In this document: positions 27,930 to 37,013 of the stretch, piece by piece
Position numbering within the stretch: the first letter of the stretch is position 1
Layout: every line of letters starts with the position of its first letter
DNA from: Rhodospirillales bacterium
Lineage (GTDB): Bacteria; Pseudomonadota; Alphaproteobacteria; Rhodospirillales; UBA2165
NCBI GenBank assembly: GCA_016777585.1
Contig: JADHRD010000007.1
Coordinates: forward strand, 1-43,258
DNA: 43,258 bases
Direction of reading: 5' to 3'
The notes under the pieces: generated by a model
The model's input: only the letters and a program-made list of their open reading frames with translations
Database searches by the model: none
Told to the model about the DNA's origin: nothing
Translations under genes and position numbers: made by a program

Positions 27930-28778
27930 GTGATAAATGAAATTTTTAAAAAAATATCTAAATTTTCACGTTCACGTATTACTCCTATTTTATCAAAAAA
28001 TTTTAGTTTCGACAGACAAATCACTTTTTGCAAAACTATTCAATCTAAAGTCATTTTTTCTGAAAAAAAGTCTCGAGTTAAGTGGACTGGTTCATGCTTT
28101 GTAATACTAGATAAAAGAATACCAGAGTTCAGTTATGAGTTTAGGCATCAGCAGCAAGGTAATTTGGCGTATGAGCAGGGCATATTAGAGCGCGCTGAAA
28201 TACTTTCCAAGAGTTATTTTCTCAATCTTATAGATTTTAAAGACGGAGATATATTCTACGATTGTGGTGCTAATGTAGGGGACATACATTTATGGTTTTT
28301 GTTAAATAATATTGCCATAGATTATACCGCATTTGAGCCATCTCCGATAGAATACCAATGTCTTAAAAATAATATTTCTTCTAATAAACTTAAAAACCTA
28401 GGGTTGTGGAATAGCGAGGGTGTTCTGCGTTTCTATTTAAGCTCTCAAGGAGCAGACTCTAGTTTAATTCAACCCAAAAACTATGATGAGACCATTGATA
28501 TTAAAGTTGATAAACTTGAGAATCTTATTAATGGGAAAATAAAATGTCTGAAAATAGAGGCAGAAGGTGCAGAGCCAGAAATATTAGAGGGTATTGGCAA
28601 TAAATTAAATATGATCGAATTCATTACTGCTGATTTAGGATATGAAAGAGGAGTCTTGGAAGAAAGTACATTTATACCTGTGACAAATTATCTTTTACAG
28701 AGAAACTTTGAGTTAATTGAAGTTGGTAAGGATAGAATTTGTGCTCTTTACAAAAATAATAACTTTAAGACCGATTAA
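27930..28778 (+). CDS. FkbM family methyltransferase
   Basis: A 282-residue protein whose C-terminal part is an FkbM-type SAM methyltransferase: motif I FYDCGANVGDIHLWFL near residue 110, FEPSPIEYQCLKNNI near 137, and IKCLKIEAEGAEPEILEGI near 207, equivalent to the LKIDVEGAE hallmark. About 100 N-terminal residues (IPEFSYEFRHQQQGNLAYEQG) are less conserved. These enzymes O-methylate sugars in surface glycans. The start is a GTG with AGGG five bases upstream; the nearby ATG is in another frame. It ends the plus-strand half of the locus and is convergent with the flippase gene. Confidence 0.85.
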   Translation: MINEIFKKISKFSRSRITPILSKNFSFDRQITFCKTIQSKVIFSEKKSRVKWTGSCFVILDKRIPEFSYEFRHQQQGNLAYEQGILERAEILSKSYFLNLIDFKDGDIFYDCGANVGDIHLWFLLNNIAIDYTAFEPSPIEYQCLKNNISSNKLKNLGLWNSEGVLRFYLSSQGADSSLIQPKNYDETIDIKVDKLENLINGKIKCLKIEAEGAEPEILEGIGNKLNMIEFITADLGYERGVLEESTFIPVTNYLLQRNFELIEVGKDRICALYKNNNFKTD

Positions 28779-28889
28779 TTTTTATACGACCCCATAATAT
28801 AAAATAACACAAGAGGGATTTGGTTAAAATAACAATGATTTATAGATAAAACTAAAATTCAAAGTCAGCCTGCCTATCATCCCAGTAAC

Positions 28890-30125
28890 TTAGAATATAC
28901 TCTTTTTATTCCTATTAATATAAATTAACATCAAAATAAATATAAAACCAAAAGAATAGGCCAAAGACAGGCCCATCGCCAAAGCCAAATCAGCACTAAA
29001 CCAATCCAAAAACCCTAGTGCTGTAGGAACTAAGAGACCAATATATTGGACCAAGCGACCGCCAAATAAGGTTGTGGTTGCACGGGTTGCTAGACAATAA
29101 GATTTCAGTGTTTCAAATAAAGTATAAAAAACAACCATTCCAGACATACAAACAAGAAGATCCGAAACTCTCAACCAACTCTGACCAAATAGCCACGGCA
29201 CTGCGGGATCCGCAAATAATACTGTCAGAACCCCAGCAAATAATAACGGTAAAAATAAGATCTTTAGTGTTTTGTTGCGTCCAGCATCTCGTATCACTGG
29301 ATCTTCAGTACGACCAAACCAAACAGCCAGAATTCGGCTCACAATCGGTGATAATAACTGATGAGGAACAGAAGCTAATCGTTGAGCCTGGAAAAAAAAT
29401 CCTGCGATGACTTCGCTACCAAAAAAGCCCGCCAAAATAATGGTCAAACGTTGGAAATTTCCTTCAAGCACGCCATCAAGCCATAAACCCTTAGCTTCTG
29501 TATAAAGAGCCACCCACTCATGGAAACTTAAAAACCGTACTCGGTATATAGTCAGTCCCCCAACACGCCACAATCCCAATAAATTAATAAGTGAAATTGA
29601 TAGTTCGCGAACAAACAACACTACCCATCCCGCTCCAACTAACACCATGGAAAGAGCGATTAGATGTCCTCCAGTAGAGGCTCCAGTTTCTACCAAGGCC
29701 AATTGACGATAAGGCATGTCACGCTCAAAGAAAGCCTTATTAAGATCCGTCCAGTGACGCAGACCAACGGCAGCAACCAGAGTAAATTCCCACAAACCAG
29801 CCTTATCACTAACGATCAACCAAAATGAAATAAATAAAGTCGCAATAATTGTTTCCAGCGTCATTGCTGAAAAAAGTTTTTGTTTAACATCAAAGTTATA
29901 ATTAATTTCCGGCATACGAGCTATTAGGATATTAATACGCGAGGAAATAATGGAATATATAAGAAAAGCACCAGCCAAAATAAGCGCAAATTTTCCAAAT
30001 TCACCAGGTGTTATATAGCGCACTAAGATCAAATTAACCCCAAATGCTAGAATTGCCTGAAATAATTGGCCAGATACCATAAAAACACTAGCTGTTCTTA
30101 GTTTTTTATATTCAAATTTACTCAT
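28890..30125 (-). CDS. Polysaccharide flippase (Wzx-like, MOP superfamily)
   Basis: A 411-residue protein with about twelve membrane helices and the Polysacc_synt pattern: an N-terminal cytoplasmic basic stretch, GQLFQAILAFGVNLILVRYITPGEFGKFAL split over helices 1-2, and repeated aromatic-rich helices (FFFQAQRLASVPHQLLSPIVSRILAVWFGR region near 245-270). It is expected to flip undecaprenyl-linked repeat units across the inner membrane. Its ATG overlaps the upstream FkbM stop in ATGA, so the two genes are translationally coupled. Confidence 0.85.
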   Translation of the reverse strand: MSKFEYKKLRTASVFMVSGQLFQAILAFGVNLILVRYITPGEFGKFALILAGAFLIYSIISSRINILIARMPEINYNFDVKQKLFSAMTLETIIATLFISFWLIVSDKAGLWEFTLVAAVGLRHWTDLNKAFFERDMPYRQLALVETGASTGGHLIALSMVLVGAGWVVLFVRELSISLINLLGLWRVGGLTIYRVRFLSFHEWVALYTEAKGLWLDGVLEGNFQRLTIILAGFFGSEVIAGFFFQAQRLASVPHQLLSPIVSRILAVWFGRTEDPVIRDAGRNKTLKILFLPLLFAGVLTVLFADPAVPWLFGQSWLRVSDLLVCMSGMVVFYTLFETLKSYCLATRATTTLFGGRLVQYIGLLVPTALGFLDWFSADLALAMGLSLAYSFGFIFILMLIYINRNKKSIF

Positions 30126-31048
30126 AGAGCGCGAACCGCATTTATAAATATATTCTCTTTCTCAAAGGGAACACAAAATACATTTCCAGCAAAGTGGAAG
30201 TACGACTGATCATCAACTGGAAGAAGAACCTTGCGAATGATTATGCCCGATACCCATTCGCAAGAATAAAATTTATACTTATTTGGAAAGGTTTTTATAA
30301 ATTCTGCAAGACATCCAAATTGCTCTCTCCCTATTTGAGTCAATTCGACCATCATGATTGGTCGACATTGGTTAAGGTGATCAATCATCCCTTCAATGGC
30401 ATATTTTTCATAACCTTCTATATCTAGCTTTATCAAATCAAACTTATGGATGCCTATTTTTTTAAAACTTTGATCTCCACTTATAATTTGAACTAGTTCA
30501 CCATTAACACTATGATTTCTGTTAGCACCAGAAATTAATGATGACTCGCCACTTTCATCTCCTAAATAGAGCGGTAATTTTCCCTCAAATTGACCTAGGC
30601 CATAGCCATGTAATAATATATTCCGTGTGTCATTAGCTAATATTTTTTCGTTAATTTGAGGCCAAAGGCTGGGGTTAGGTTCGAATGCATGAACTTCCTT
30701 AACATGAAAACTCATATAAAGAGCGTGTTGCCCAACATTTGCGCCAACGTCTATAAAAATAGCTTCGTCAATTCGAGATGCCAAAGTCGCAAGCAAATCA
30801 AGCTCATAAGACTCATAACTTCCATAGAAGAGAACATTCCAATCAACAAAATTATTTGAGTACCCAATATAAGTAGATCCAAAAAAAGATATTTGGAATT
30901 TTATTTTTTTCTGTCTATTTGGGTGAAATAATACTCGGAGTATTCTCTCCCAACCACGAATTTTTACCCTCTTTCCAACTTGACGGAGGATCCATATCAA
31001 CGGCAATGTCAAGGAGTTAATCTGCATTCCAATAATCCATTTGAGCAA
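30122..31048 (-). CDS. FkbM family methyltransferase
   Basis: A 308-residue SAM methyltransferase of the FkbM family, not closely similar to the one at 27930. Motif I is FIDVGANVGQHALYM near residue 96, followed by VHAFEPNPSLWPQI and the hallmark DLIKLDIEGYEKYAIEGM near 205, then RPIMMVELTQIG. It probably O-methylates a sugar of the repeat unit. An N-terminal extension of about 70 residues lacks recognisable motifs. The stop overlaps the flippase start (ATGA). A 153-bp gap separates it from the glycosyltransferase gene upstream on the same strand. Confidence 0.85.
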   Translation of the reverse strand: MLKWIIGMQINSLTLPLIWILRQVGKRVKIRGWERILRVLFHPNRQKKIKFQISFFGSTYIGYSNNFVDWNVLFYGSYESYELDLLATLASRIDEAIFIDVGANVGQHALYMSFHVKEVHAFEPNPSLWPQINEKILANDTRNILLHGYGLGQFEGKLPLYLGDESGESSLISGANRNHSVNGELVQIISGDQSFKKIGIHKFDLIKLDIEGYEKYAIEGMIDHLNQCRPIMMVELTQIGREQFGCLAEFIKTFPNKYKFYSCEWVSGIIIRKVLLPVDDQSYFHFAGNVFCVPFEKENIFINAVRAL

Positions 31049-31201
31049 CCTATGTATAATAAGTTCCTAGTGTAATGACCACCTAAAAAAATCCGAGACT
31101 ATTTTTACCATGGTCTTAAGCTTTAGTTAACTATATAAGATATTCATAGGTATTAGGGGATATGAAGAAATTAATATTAATACAATAATAAATTCAATAT
31201 T

Positions 31202-32329
31202 TTAATTTCTTGAATTTTCCATAATAGAGATTAAACGATCGACGTGTTTTTCCCAAAGAAAGTTTTTCCTACTATTTTTTATCCCATTTTCACTAAGTAT
31301 AGCATATTTGGTCTTATTTAGATGCAGTTCCATAATTTTTTGTGTTAGATCAGATATTGAAAATGGTGAATAGTAAACTGCAGAATCTTTGCAAACCTCC
31401 CGATGAATAGATGTATCTGATGCTATTACCGGCAAACCCATACTCATTGCTTCAACTAATGGGTGCCCGAAGGTTTCAGATATAGATGGGAAGACAAACA
31501 AATCATGTTGGGCATAAATTGATGGGAGATCAGTATAAGATACTGTGCCTAATAAAGTTACCTGATTACGCTCAATACCTTTTTTTAAAAGAATAAAATC
31601 TTTTTCGCCACCTGCAGTATTCTGTATCTGGTCTAAATTCATTGTTATCGAAAGGTGAGTTTTAATACCTTTTGCATTTAATTGAGCTACGGCTTCGGAG
31701 ATTATACCAGGAATTTTATGAGGATAATAGACTGAGACATAGAGAAGATTAAGCCTCCCATCTTTTTTCCATGTTTTTTTCTTTACCGGATGAGAAAATA
31801 ATTTAGTGTTCGTTCCATTTTTGTTTATTATGACACGACTCTCTAAGCTTTTATCTGCTGCAATAAGTAAAGCTTTTGCTGCGTTCGATGGGGTCATTAT
31901 AATTTTTGAGGCTCGTGCCGAAGCAAGGATTAATTTACGTCGAGCAATCCTCTGGGCGAGTTTACTCATACTTAATGACGGACCAATATTACTTAAATAA
32001 AATGGATCAAATAGCCCACCTTCCCGCATCAACAAAATCTGAGAAACAGGTGAAAACAGCAAGCCAAAATTCGCTGAGGAAAATAAAATATCAGGTTTAT
32101 ATTTTTTTACTACTCTCCTCCAAACTAACTGTTCCCAAAAAAAACGTTTGATGGGTGGCATTCGATTAGCAGAAAACCTGATCGTTGGAACCCCCTCTTC
32201 TAATTCAAAATCATTAGAAACGGCAAAAATTGAATCTAACTTACGACTCAAAAAAGAGTGTGCTAGATTCTTTGTATAAGTAGCGATACCCCCACTCCTG
32301 GCGGATAATGCATTAACTAAAATTTTCAT
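31202..32329 (-). CDS. Glycosyltransferase family 4 protein
   Basis: A 375-residue GT4 enzyme of normal length. The N-terminus KILVNALSARSGGIATYTKNL is the usual GT4 glycine-rich opening; the middle holds YKPDILFSSANFGLLF and IIMTPSNAAKALL; the donor site has LNLLYVSVYYPHKIPGII near residue 190, VTLLGTVSYTDLPSIYAQ and the E-x7-E motif SISETFGHPLVEAMSMG near 285, followed by LPVIASD. Donor and linkage unknown. It overlaps the CgeB-like gene upstream by four bases (ATGA). Confidence 0.88.
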   Translation of the reverse strand: MKILVNALSARSGGIATYTKNLAHSFLSRKLDSIFAVSNDFELEEGVPTIRFSANRMPPIKRFFWEQLVWRRVVKKYKPDILFSSANFGLLFSPVSQILLMREGGLFDPFYLSNIGPSLSMSKLAQRIARRKLILASARASKIIMTPSNAAKALLIAADKSLESRVIINKNGTNTKLFSHPVKKKTWKKDGRLNLLYVSVYYPHKIPGIISEAVAQLNAKGIKTHLSITMNLDQIQNTAGGEKDFILLKKGIERNQVTLLGTVSYTDLPSIYAQHDLFVFPSISETFGHPLVEAMSMGLPVIASDTSIHREVCKDSAVYYSPFSISDLTQKIMELHLNKTKYAILSENGIKNSRKNFLWEKHVDRLISIMENSRN

Positions 32330-33408
32330 AAGACTAAATCTGAATAATTTGAAAGGGCATTATTAATAACTCGAATAATATTTATTTTATGGGATAATCC
32401 AAGTTCTATTGTTCTTTTTTTTGCAGCTTCCCCAATAATAGAACTGCGTTGATCACGATTTAACCAGAAAGAACACATATCAAAAAGCTCTTCGTCACTA
32501 GAAAAATAAACAGCTTCTTTTGCCTCCCTGTATAAATTAGTAATTTCGCTATTACGTTCGTGTAGCATAAACCCAGAACAAGAGGGTATCTCAATCGATC
32601 GGCATGTTTGAAGGTCTCGGTTCGCTTTCCGCAGGAAACATAAATTTATAGAACTAGCTGAAATAGCCTTTACATAATCCTCATTATATATAGGTCTATT
32701 TTCAACTATTAAATTAGGATGTCTATTTACCCAGGAGCCCCAACCGTTCCCCCATATTCTTACATTTAATCCTCTTTTGGCTAAGTATAATAAGCTGTGA
32801 GCTCGAGGGGCCTCAAAAGAGCCTATAAAACTTATCCCTCCGCCAAAAAGTATTCGCTCCTCCTCAGTAACTTTGATAGAACGATGTAATTGTGGATCAC
32901 AACTATTATTGACAAAAAGTACTTTCTTTGCCCCTAAAGTTGGTATTTCCATTGGTTTGGCATTAAATGATTTTGTTGTTACCCATAAATCAAATAGCGG
33001 CAGAGCACGCTCAATTTGTCGGGTCCTCATCCGAGGGTTCATCATATCATCTTCGCTATACCAAATGATAACTAACTTATCATTAAGTTCTTTCGCTCGT
33101 TGCAATGTAGAAAATGTAATCATATCCGCGGCATCAAGCCACAAAATATCTACGCCTTTATTAACTTCTTCTATGACCCTCGAATTTGCCTTAGCAGGGT
33201 CAGAGGGAATCCGAAGATAATATCGTATCCTTTTGTTAAAACTGGGGGATGTCTCGTAATTTGAGCCGCTTAATACTGTTGGAATGCATTTCAACGAAAT
33301 TCCAAGTGACTGCATAGCTGAGGCTCTCTGGACTGTTCTGGACTCATCAAACGTCTGGCCAACTAGAGCAATTCTTAAAGGTAATTTACTTTCAAGTGTT
33401 ATCGACAT
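32326..33408 (-). CDS. CgeB-like glycosyltransferase (DUF3880-type)
   Basis: A 360-residue protein resembling the CgeB/spore-maturation-type GT-B family. The N-terminal half starts RIALVGQTFDESRTVQRASA and contains DILWLDAADMITFSTLQRAK and VIIWYSEDDMM; the C-terminal half has ISFIGSFEAPRAHSLLYLA near residue 195, VRIWGNGWGSW, and RDLQTCRSIEIPSCSGFMLHE near 273, the nucleotide-sugar region with the conserved R-x-FE-like block replaced by RSIEIP. It is probably a glycosyltransferase of the repeat unit. It overlaps the gene upstream by 17 bp and the one downstream by 4, so the three are co-transcribed. Confidence 0.75.
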   Translation of the reverse strand: MSITLESKLPLRIALVGQTFDESRTVQRASAMQSLGISLKCIPTVLSGSNYETSPSFNKRIRYYLRIPSDPAKANSRVIEEVNKGVDILWLDAADMITFSTLQRAKELNDKLVIIWYSEDDMMNPRMRTRQIERALPLFDLWVTTKSFNAKPMEIPTLGAKKVLFVNNSCDPQLHRSIKVTEEERILFGGGISFIGSFEAPRAHSLLYLAKRGLNVRIWGNGWGSWVNRHPNLIVENRPIYNEDYVKAISASSINLCFLRKANRDLQTCRSIEIPSCSGFMLHERNSEITNLYREAKEAVYFSSDEELFDMCSFWLNRDQRSSIIGEAAKKRTIELGLSHKINIIRVINNALSNYSDLVL

Positions 33409-34516
33409 CGCGCAAGCCTAAATAATTTATGGCCTCGTTCAAACCAATAATGTCTTCAGAAAAACCCCATTCCTTTATAGTTTGCTGTGAAATTTTGCCC
33501 ATTGATTCTGAATTTTCAAGGCAATAAACTATACTGTTAGTTAAGGCCAAAACATCACCACTAGGAAAAACTTCACCACATCCATTATTCAATAAATCTC
33601 TTGCACAGCCGACCTCATCACTAACAATAACGGCTGTTCCACACGCCATCGCTTCATTAACCACTAAACCCCATGGTTCCCGCCGGGATGGAAGCACCAA
33701 TACATCGGCAACATTATATATTGCAGGTAATTCACTTTGATTTTTAAAGCCCAAAAAAAACGCCGTGGGAGCTAAATTAATCAGCTTTTCACGCATCTCA
33801 CCATCGCCGACAAATACTAACGCTGGTTTAACATTGCCCTTCCAATCAATCTGATCCAAGGCTTTAATAATAATATCTGGGCATTTCCGAGGTATGAGTT
33901 TACCAACAAAAAGAATTATTTTTTGTTCGGCACTTATCCCTAATCCAGATTTAAAGTCACTACGGATTGGCTCAAAGGCATTTGAATTTGATATGAACTG
34001 TTTATTATCAATAGCATAAGGAGTCATAAAAATTTGATGGTTTGGTATACCCCGATTAAGATAGTAATTTTTGTTATCAGAACCAATCGCTAGAAATGCG
34101 CTACAGTGGCTTAAAATCCAATTGATGTACCAACGTTTAAACAAGCCTCTAAGTCCATAGCCATCTGGCATTGCTGTATCGTTATTTTCACCTCGCATTA
34201 ATACGGGAACGCCCTCGCGTTTTGCAATTCTAAGAGCTTTACGGACAACAGAACTGCCCCAACCATGTAGCCACAGCACATCAGCATTTTTTATTTCATT
34301 ATCCAGATTAGTGTTCGATAAATATTCATTATTATACCCGTCTGTTAATGGAAGATCCCATTCAATCTTGCGCTTAAAACCCGGATCAAAATAGTCTAAA
34401 TTTTCTGGATTATTTTCAAAAACTACCCGCAATATTATTTGCGGTTCTTTTGAGATAAGGCGCAACAATGGTGCTTGATATTGAATAGGATGAGAAACAA
34501 TATATGTGAGTTTAAT
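33392..34516 (-). CDS. Glycosyltransferase family 4 protein with non-canonical start
   Basis: About 374 residues. The C-terminal half is plainly GT4: KIILFVGKLIPRKCPDIIIKA near residue 190, FFLGFKNQSELPAIYNVAD and the E-x7-E block SRREPWGLVVNEAMACG near 290, followed by TAVIVSDEVGCARDLL. The first canonical start codons in frame are TTG at 34468 and 34471, but the conserved N-terminal strand YIVSHPIQYQAP lies upstream of them in the same frame. Between the in-frame stop at 34528-34526 and that motif the only plausible initiator is ATT at 34514-34516, five bases after the stop of the gene upstream. I therefore use 34516 as an inferred end. Translational coupling could make such a start work. 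Confidence 0.75.
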   Translation of the reverse strand: MKLTYIVSHPIQYQAPLLRLISKEPQIILRVVFENNPENLDYFDPGFKRKIEWDLPLTDGYNNEYLSNTNLDNEIKNADVLWLHGWGSSVVRKALRIAKREGVPVLMRGENNDTAMPDGYGLRGLFKRWYINWILSHCSAFLAIGSDNKNYYLNRGIPNHQIFMTPYAIDNKQFISNSNAFEPIRSDFKSGLGISAEQKIILFVGKLIPRKCPDIIIKALDQIDWKGNVKPALVFVGDGEMREKLINLAPTAFFLGFKNQSELPAIYNVADVLVLPSRREPWGLVVNEAMACGTAVIVSDEVGCARDLLNNGCGEVFPSGDVLALTNSIVYCLENSESMGKISQQTIKEWGFSEDIIGLNEAINYLGLRDVDNT

Positions 34517-34518
34517 TG

Positions 34519-35712
34519 TTACGGCTTATCTCCCCAGATTTTATACCATGCTTGATGCAAAGATTCCTCAAACTGCTCATGACTATAATGATCTTCAACA
34601 TATTTCCGCGCACTCATGCCCATTGTATTTCTTTTTTCTCGATCTTCAGTGATATTTAAAATGGCAGATGACATTTCTTCAACATTAAAGGAGACTAAAG
34701 AACCAGTTTTATCATGAATAACATAATCCTCTGGTCCTCCACAATAAGTTGAGACCACCGGCACTGCTGTAGCCATAGCCTGCAAGCCTGCAATATTTAG
34801 GCCTTCTTGAGTTGAAGGTATCACAAAAACATCTAACTTTCTGTAAAAGCTAGGTAAATCGCTATCTTCTAACCATCCTACCCATGAGACACTATTATAG
34901 ATACCTAATCTCTTCGTAAGAACTTCAAAGGGTCCCTCCATGTTGCCTGTTAGAATTAATTCAAAGCTACTATTATATTCAATCAAAGATTTTAATGTAG
35001 AAAATAGAAGGCTAAGATTTTTTCTTGGATCACCAGCGCGTCCAGCAAATCCAATTACTCTTGGTTTGGGAGCCTTAGGGGGAGGTGAAAATATTTTTAA
35101 ATTAACTGGAATAGGAACCCTCGAAATTTTTTCAGGCTGCCCTCCGACAGATATTAGCAGATTTCTAGTGTATGAACTAACTGCCATTAAGTGCCCGTTC
35201 CCCGCCAATATTTTCTGTTCCATAAAATGCTGGGCGGGGCAAATAATAAACCTATCAAAAATCCTCTTTATTATTGACATTGAACGCTGACGATCAATGC
35301 GATCTTCTAACATTGTACTAGCGCACCAAACTAGATGTGGTAACTTGAGATATGATAGAAAGTAGGAAGTTAAAACAGTTCCTCCCACGACAACATGACG
35401 TTGATGATCGTCAATAATAGTACGCCAAGCTCTTGAGGGTAAGTAATAAGTGAATTCAAGTTCGGGAAGCATACACCCTACAGACACACATTCTAGATCA
35501 CAAAAACATTTCCCGCGGTGGGTGCTAGGTTTTTTCCCTCGGAGCAACTGCCATAGCGTAACAACTAGTTTAGGGTAGTCTCTGTAAGTCGCATAATGCG
35601 ATACCGTAACATCGTGTCCTCGCTTCTTAAGATAACAAGAAAGTATTTTTGCCTTATCAGGCACCCCACCGGTTAGTGGCGGAATAGTAATTATTAAAAT
35701 TGTGTCACTCAT
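34519..35712 (-). CDS. Glycosyltransferase family 4 protein
   Basis: A 397-residue GT4 enzyme. The opening ILIITIPPLTGGVPDKAKIL and KKRGHDVTVSHYATYRDYP form the acceptor half, which carries a cysteine-rich insert (CFCDLECVSVGCML near residue 90). The donor half has VIGFAGRAGDPRKNLSLLF near 225, VSWVGWLEDSDLPSFYRKLD and the E-x7-E block STQEGLNIAGLQAMATA near 310, followed by VPVVSTYCGGPEDYV. The cysteine-rich insert is unusual. Its start overlaps the upstream GT stop (ATGA), and the downstream GT begins within a few bases of its stop. Confidence 0.87.
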   Translation of the reverse strand: MSDTILIITIPPLTGGVPDKAKILSCYLKKRGHDVTVSHYATYRDYPKLVVTLWQLLRGKKPSTHRGKCFCDLECVSVGCMLPELEFTYYLPSRAWRTIIDDHQRHVVVGGTVLTSYFLSYLKLPHLVWCASTMLEDRIDRQRSMSIIKRIFDRFIICPAQHFMEQKILAGNGHLMAVSSYTRNLLISVGGQPEKISRVPIPVNLKIFSPPPKAPKPRVIGFAGRAGDPRKNLSLLFSTLKSLIEYNSSFELILTGNMEGPFEVLTKRLGIYNSVSWVGWLEDSDLPSFYRKLDVFVIPSTQEGLNIAGLQAMATAVPVVSTYCGGPEDYVIHDKTGSLVSFNVEEMSSAILNITEDREKRNTMGMSARKYVEDHYSHEQFEESLHQAWYKIWGDKP

Positions 35713-36890
35713 CGAATATTCTTTATAATATTTTGTTTTTGGTTAGATGCTTCTAAAAGAATATGATAGGTATCTTTTGCTGTATTATCCCAACTAAAAG
35801 AATCTGCGCGTTGCATAGCCTTTCTGCCTAATTTAATGCTTAGTTTATCATTGGCGAGTAATAATTCAATTTTATTAGCTATATCAAACTCATCTTCAGG
35901 ATTAAAATAAACCCCGCAGTCACGCAAAACTTCTGGCATAGCAGCAGTTTCTGAGCACGCAATAGCTTTTCCAAAAGACATGGCTTCTAGCAAGGTATTT
36001 CCAAAAGTCTCAACCAACGAAGGAAAAACAAAAACTCTACAATTTTTATAGTATTTTATTAATTCCTCGTTTTCTACTTTACCTTTGAAGATGACCTTCT
36101 TCTTAATTTTTAATTCATCTATCAAATTATTTAGTTTTTTCTGATAACCATAATCAATTGTATCGCCAATAATTATCAATCTAAGTTTAGGTCTTTTTTT
36201 TAATAAGATTTTAAAAGAGCGAATAAGATTATAGTAATTCTTTTGAACATAAATATCTGAGACAGCTAGAATATCTACTCCAAGGCTATCATATTGTTTA
36301 TCACTTAATTGAGGGCTTTTGACGCCATGGTAAACAACACCGCACTTCTTGCAAAATCTTTTAGGCAATTTAAAAGTCATTAGTTTCTTCGCATAATGCG
36401 AGACCGCTATTACTTTTTTCGAAGAAATGAAGGAAATTAAAGTTGCTAGAGAAAGAGCTACCCAATAGAATGTTTGCTTATAGTTGGTCGCAATTTTTAA
36501 AACAGATATTGCATTGCGAAGTAATATAACATGATTACTAACCATAATAGGTCCGTAATTTGCGGGAGAAAATAAAACAGAATATCCCATTGCCCATGCC
36601 TTTATAGGAATAGCTATTTGTTCCCATATTAAAGTATTCCAAAAAGTTGACTTAAAAGATAAAAGTATTACGTTTACTTTTTCATCTACGGGATAAAAAA
36701 GCTCAAATTGGTTCTCATGTATAAAAAGATGCATCTCAATATTTGGGATATTGGCCAAAATTGGTAAAATATTTTTCAAATATGTTACACCACCACCACT
36801 CTTTGCATGAATACCGTTTATTACAACGCGCAATACAGGTTCTTTTTCTAACAAGGTATGTTCAATATTAGAGATAGGTGTATTATCCAT
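35709..36890 (-). CDS. Glycosyltransferase family 4 protein
   Basis: A 393-residue GT4 enzyme: VVINGIHAKSGGGVTYLKNIL at residues 23-43 is the glycine-rich opening, KVIAVSHYAKKLM is in the linker, VDILAVSDIYVQKNYYNLI near 210 and KVIFKGKVENEELIKYYKNC near 270 lead to the E-x7-E block SLVETFGNTLLEAMSFG, then KAIACSETAAMPEVL. It is similar in layout to the GT at 31202, which suggests an old duplication or similar donors. It is the first of five overlapping or nearly overlapping glycosyltransferase genes; the gap to the polymerase gene upstream is 123 bp. Confidence 0.88.
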   Translation of the reverse strand: MDNTPISNIEHTLLEKEPVLRVVINGIHAKSGGGVTYLKNILPILANIPNIEMHLFIHENQFELFYPVDEKVNVILLSFKSTFWNTLIWEQIAIPIKAWAMGYSVLFSPANYGPIMVSNHVILLRNAISVLKIATNYKQTFYWVALSLATLISFISSKKVIAVSHYAKKLMTFKLPKRFCKKCGVVYHGVKSPQLSDKQYDSLGVDILAVSDIYVQKNYYNLIRSFKILLKKRPKLRLIIIGDTIDYGYQKKLNNLIDELKIKKKVIFKGKVENEELIKYYKNCRVFVFPSLVETFGNTLLEAMSFGKAIACSETAAMPEVLRDCGVYFNPEDEFDIANKIELLLANDKLSIKLGRKAMQRADSFSWDNTAKDTYHILLEASNQKQNIIKNIR

Positions 36891-37013
36891 AAAATAAAGT
36901 CTGCAAGTTAAAAGCCTTTATTATTAGTATTATCTCTTTTCTATGAAAAATAATTTCACTCAAACTATTATCAGAGCAACCCATACCAAACAAGAAATAT
37001 TGGCCAATCTTTA

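Noticed and set aside
29072-29410. 112-codon plus-strand frame opposite the flippase gene
   Set aside because: It is a shadow of a conserved membrane protein gene on the other strand, with no membrane or domain pattern of its own.
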